Part shown: in pieces, positions 6,578 through 7,094 of the stretch
Layout: every line of letters starts with the position of its first letter
Numbering within the stretch: the stretch's first letter is position 1
Assembly (NCBI GenBank): GCA_023262945.1
Contig: JALQXY010000091.1
Span: 1-7,094 of the forward strand
Direction: 5' to 3'
Length of the DNA: 7,094 nt
DNA from: Rickettsiales bacterium
Lineage (GTDB): Bacteria > Pseudomonadota > Alphaproteobacteria > Rickettsiales > UBA1997
Notes under the pieces: model-generated
The model's database searches: none
Seen by the model: the letters and a program-made list of their open reading frames with translations, nothing else
What the model was told of the DNA's origin: nothing
Position numbers and translations under genes: made by a program

Positions 6578-6904
6578 TTATACAACATCCCAGTCGTTGA
6601 TGTAAGTGCATTGCTCAAATCCATCCCACCATCCAGCATTGTAATCAGCGCTTCTTTTCATGAGGCTATAATTATATTGCGACTTAACCACATCACCAAT
6701 CATACCTTTAGTGATAGCGTTCCAAGCTACTGCGCAACCATCTTTAAAACCTTTGCCATATTCTGTATCTGCTGGTGGAAAATTTCTAATTCCAATAGCG
6801 GGGCGAGGCTTTATTCCCCAATTCCAGCTTTTTGGCATAGGATCCCATATTGCTGAACAAGAAGTTAGTGATAAAATAATTAAAATATTTAAAACTCTTT
6901 TCAT
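6578..6904 (-). CDS. Small predicted lipoprotein, function unknown
   Basis: 108 residues. Lys2-Arg3, a hydrophobic stretch LNILIILSL and the lipobox LTSC with Cys16 form a standard lipoprotein signal, so the mature protein of about 93 residues should be anchored in a membrane facing the periplasm. The mature part is rich in Trp, Gly and aromatic residues. It holds two related segments, YGKGFKDGC (49-57) and YNAGWWDGFEQC (88-99), that share Y-x-x-G-x-x-D-G and each end in a Cys; Cys57 and Cys99 could form a disulfide. I recognise no named family. The start ATG has no clear Shine-Dalgarno site but fits the signal peptide. The gene lies between two inverted copies of the palindromic element, its stop only 10 bases from copy 2. 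Confidence 0.8.
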   Translation of the reverse strand: MKRVLNILIILSLTSCSAIWDPMPKSWNWGIKPRPAIGIRNFPPADTEYGKGFKDGCAVAWNAITKGMIGDVVKSQYNYSLMKRSADYNAGWWDGFEQCTYINDWDVV

Positions 6905-6924
6905 TTATTTGAAAGTTTTTTATA

Positions 6925-6930
6925 ATTATA
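6925..6930 (-). promoter_or_regulatory. Possible -10 box for the lipoprotein gene
   Basis: On the - strand a perfect TATAAT sits about 20 bases before the ATG at 6904. The -35 position, about 17 bases further upstream (near 6948-6953), falls on the T-run at the inner edge of palindromic element copy 3 and does not match TTGACA. The region is so AT-rich that the match could be chance. Confidence 0.25.
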
Positions 6931-6942
6931 AACTCAAATCTA

Positions 6943-7094
6943 CACCTAAAAAACATATACAAAAACTAAACAATCTGACTTTATCTTTTTGGCTAAAAAT
7001 CGCAAAAAGCCTTAAGTCCTATAGGTATAGGACTTGCATTTTTTACAATTTTTATCTCAAAAATATTTTGTCATATTGTTTATTTTTAGATGGG
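6943..7094 (-). repeat. Palindromic element, copy 3 (uninterrupted, reaches the window edge)
   Basis: The least disturbed copy. The centre is 7014-7035: perfect 10-bp arms AAGTCCTATA and TATAGGACTT around GG. The arms continue as an imperfect inverted repeat from TAAACAAT (6967) to ATTGTTTA (7075-7082), giving a palindrome of about 116 bp. Outside it, ACCTAAAAAA (6944-6953) on the inner side faces TTTTTAGATGGG (7083-7094) on the outer side, possibly the true ends as short inverted repeats. It lies upstream of the lipoprotein gene. The right end may continue beyond the window. Confidence 0.85.

Noticed and set aside
6506..6856. 116-codon + strand open frame over the lipoprotein gene
   Set aside because: It starts inside palindromic element copy 2 and runs antisense to a gene with a clear lipoprotein signal peptide. 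The opposite strand is the better gene.
6334..7094. A complete composite transposon
   Set aside because: Although inverted copies flank a gene, no transposase or recombinase is encoded between or within them, and no target duplication outside both copies can be checked because the right end reaches the window edge.

Overview
The window is AT-rich, has no strong Shine-Dalgarno sites at the three starts that can be seen, and combines a metabolic gene, a repair helicase, a eukaryote-like multidomain protein and several dispersed palindromic elements. This suggests an AT-rich host-associated alphaproteobacterium, most likely of the Rickettsiales or Holosporales type. That placement rests on overall character and on the look of the UvrD-like protein, not on a marker gene. 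A dihydroxy-acid dehydratase would be unusual in classical Rickettsia-like obligate intracellular bacteria, so a lineage that kept amino-acid synthesis is more likely.

Layout: (1) 1-1731, + strand: ilvD, running off the left edge. (2) 1728-1876: a hairpin overlapping the ilvD stop, then the left half of a dispersed palindromic element that abuts the stop of the next gene. (3) 1877-4084, - strand: a 735-residue modular protein. It has an N-terminal Cys/His module that looks like an OTU-type cysteine protease with the His box placed before the Cys box, then a coiled coil, a Pro/Ala linker, a macro-like nucleotide-binding domain, a second Pro/Ala linker and a PDZ-like domain. It is the best candidate here for a secreted effector acting on host ubiquitin or ADP-ribose signalling. 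(4) 4085-4171: a short divergent promoter region with overlapping -10 boxes. (5) 4172-6316, + strand: a complete UvrD/PcrA-type helicase with a C-terminal Tudor-like domain. (6) 6334-7094: a small lipoprotein gene (6578-6904, - strand) between two inverted copies of the same palindromic element. The left copy is interrupted by an 83-bp inverted-repeat insertion with a 3-bp target duplication.

The genes do not form one pathway. ilvD serves branched-chain amino-acid synthesis, the helicase serves DNA repair, and the 735-residue protein and the lipoprotein are accessory. What ties the region together is the palindromic element. Copies lie in both convergent 3'-to-3' gaps, where they could act as bidirectional transcript ends, and a further copy lies upstream of the lipoprotein gene.
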